This document shows, one piece after another, positions 6,651 through 7,061 of a stretch of 7,061 bases of DNA. Made by a program: the position numbers and the translations under genes. Origin of the DNA: an uncultured Lachnospiraceae bacterium (GTDB lineage: Bacteria > Bacillota_A > Clostridia > Lachnospirales > Lachnospiraceae); the NCBI GenBank assembly GCA_946410365.1, contig CAMKAA010000044.1:1-7061 (forward strand), written 5' to 3'. The notes below the pieces were generated by a model. It had not been told where the DNA came from, did not search any database, and worked only from the letters and a program-made list of their open reading frames with translations. Numbering within the stretch: position 1 is the stretch's first letter; each line of letters starts with the position of its first letter.

Positions 6651-6890
6651 ATGGACGAAGATTTCAAGAAACTGTGTGCAATTATTGCAGATGTACTCGG
6701 TATTGATCCCGATGAGATCACTATGGATACGACATTTGACGAAGACCTCGGTGCAGATTCTCTGGATGTCGCTTCCATTATCATGGGAATAGAGGACGAA
6801 TACGATGTGAAGGTTGATACGGAAGTGGCCGCCAAGGTAACTACCGTAGGAGAAGCGCTCGCCCTGATCAAGGGGGCGGCTGAGGGATGA
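6651..6890 (+). CDS. acpP: Acyl carrier protein
   Basis: Small acidic cytoplasmic protein carrying growing fatty-acyl chains on a 4'-phosphopantetheine arm. The 79-residue product has the expected size and acidity and the attachment motif GADSLD, with the modified serine at position 37. VLGIDPDEI (15-23) and IEDEYDVKV (47-55) are typical of helices I and II-III. AAAGGAG (6637-6643) overlaps the plsX stop codon and gives a good ribosome binding site, which suggests coupled translation. It overlaps rnc by four bases (ATGA). The position beside plsX argues for the fatty-acid ACP and against a polyketide or nonribosomal-peptide carrier. Confidence 0.96.
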   Translation: MDEDFKKLCAIIADVLGIDPDEITMDTTFDEDLGADSLDVASIIMGIEDEYDVKVDTEVAAKVTTVGEALALIKGAAEG

Positions 6891-7061
6891 GAAATTCTTC
6901 ACTGGAAGTTCTGGAAGGACGTATAGGTTATCATTTCAAGGACAGATATCTTCTGGAATGCGCGCTGACCCATACGTCCTTTGCCAATGAGCAGAAAATA
7001 CACCGTTATAAGGATTACGAAAGGCTGGAGTTCCTCGGAGATGCTGTTCTTGAGATGGTCT
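6887..7061 (+). CDS. rnc: Ribonuclease III, N-terminal part, cut by window edge
   Basis: Double-strand-specific endoribonuclease that processes ribosomal RNA precursors and other structured RNAs. Only the first 58 codons are present. They read through LEGRIGYHFKDRYLLECALTHTSF, a typical start of the RNase III domain, and include the signature ERLEFLGDAVLE (45-56) with the catalytic-site acidic residues E48 and D52. The ATG overlaps the acpP stop as ATGA, which indicates translational coupling; purine-rich GAGGG stands directly before it inside acpP. The rest of the catalytic domain and the C-terminal RNA-binding domain lie beyond the window. Confidence 0.95.
   Translation, partial: MRNSSLEVLEGRIGYHFKDRYLLECALTHTSFANEQKIHRYKDYERLEFLGDAVLEMV

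Overview
The window looks like a piece of chromosome from a Clostridia-type Firmicute, most likely Lachnospiraceae or a close relative. This is inferred, not proven. The clues are the order ackA / rpmF / plsX / acpP / rnc, the L32 N-terminus (MSICPKNKSS..., with a four-cysteine zinc ribbon), AAGGAGG-type ribosome binding sites, consensus sigma-A promoters and a moderate base composition. Nothing in it looks like a phage, transposon, CRISPR array, tRNA or rRNA.

Left part (1-1586, + strand): the 3' portion of a multidomain protein whose start lies before the window. It joins the C-terminal half of an ADP-ribosylglycohydrolase (DraG-type) domain, a middle segment resembling the SseB N-terminal domain, and a complete MacroD/YmdB-type macrodomain. 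Two different ADP-ribose-cleaving folds in one chain make this the most unusual gene here. Its 3' end overlaps the next gene, which points the other way, by 13 bases.

Middle (1574-3642, - strand): a two-gene unit read right to left, tmcAL (acetate-dependent tRNA-Met wobble cytidine acetyltransferase) then a PfkB-family 1-phosphofructokinase-like gene (fruK), with a 20-base gap and a strong ribosome binding site directly after the tmcAL stop codon.

Spacer 3643-3864: a divergent intergenic region holding a 9-bp perfect hairpin, a second small inverted repeat lying on the ackA -35 element, and the ackA promoter.

Right part (3865-7061, + strand): ackA (acetate kinase); rpmF (ribosomal protein L32) with its own perfect-consensus promoter and a strong terminator; then the phospholipid/fatty-acid operon plsX-acpP-rnc, with rnc cut by the window edge. 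ackA makes acetate and ATP from acetyl phosphate, and TmcAL consumes acetate and ATP, so the two divergent genes share metabolites. PlsX transfers acyl groups from acyl carrier protein, the product of the next gene, to phosphate for membrane lipid synthesis. Two genes often found in this neighbourhood are absent: pta beside ackA, and the yceD/DUF177 gene before rpmF. Apart from the fused ADP-ribose hydrolase, the content is housekeeping, and I see no convincing new multi-gene system.
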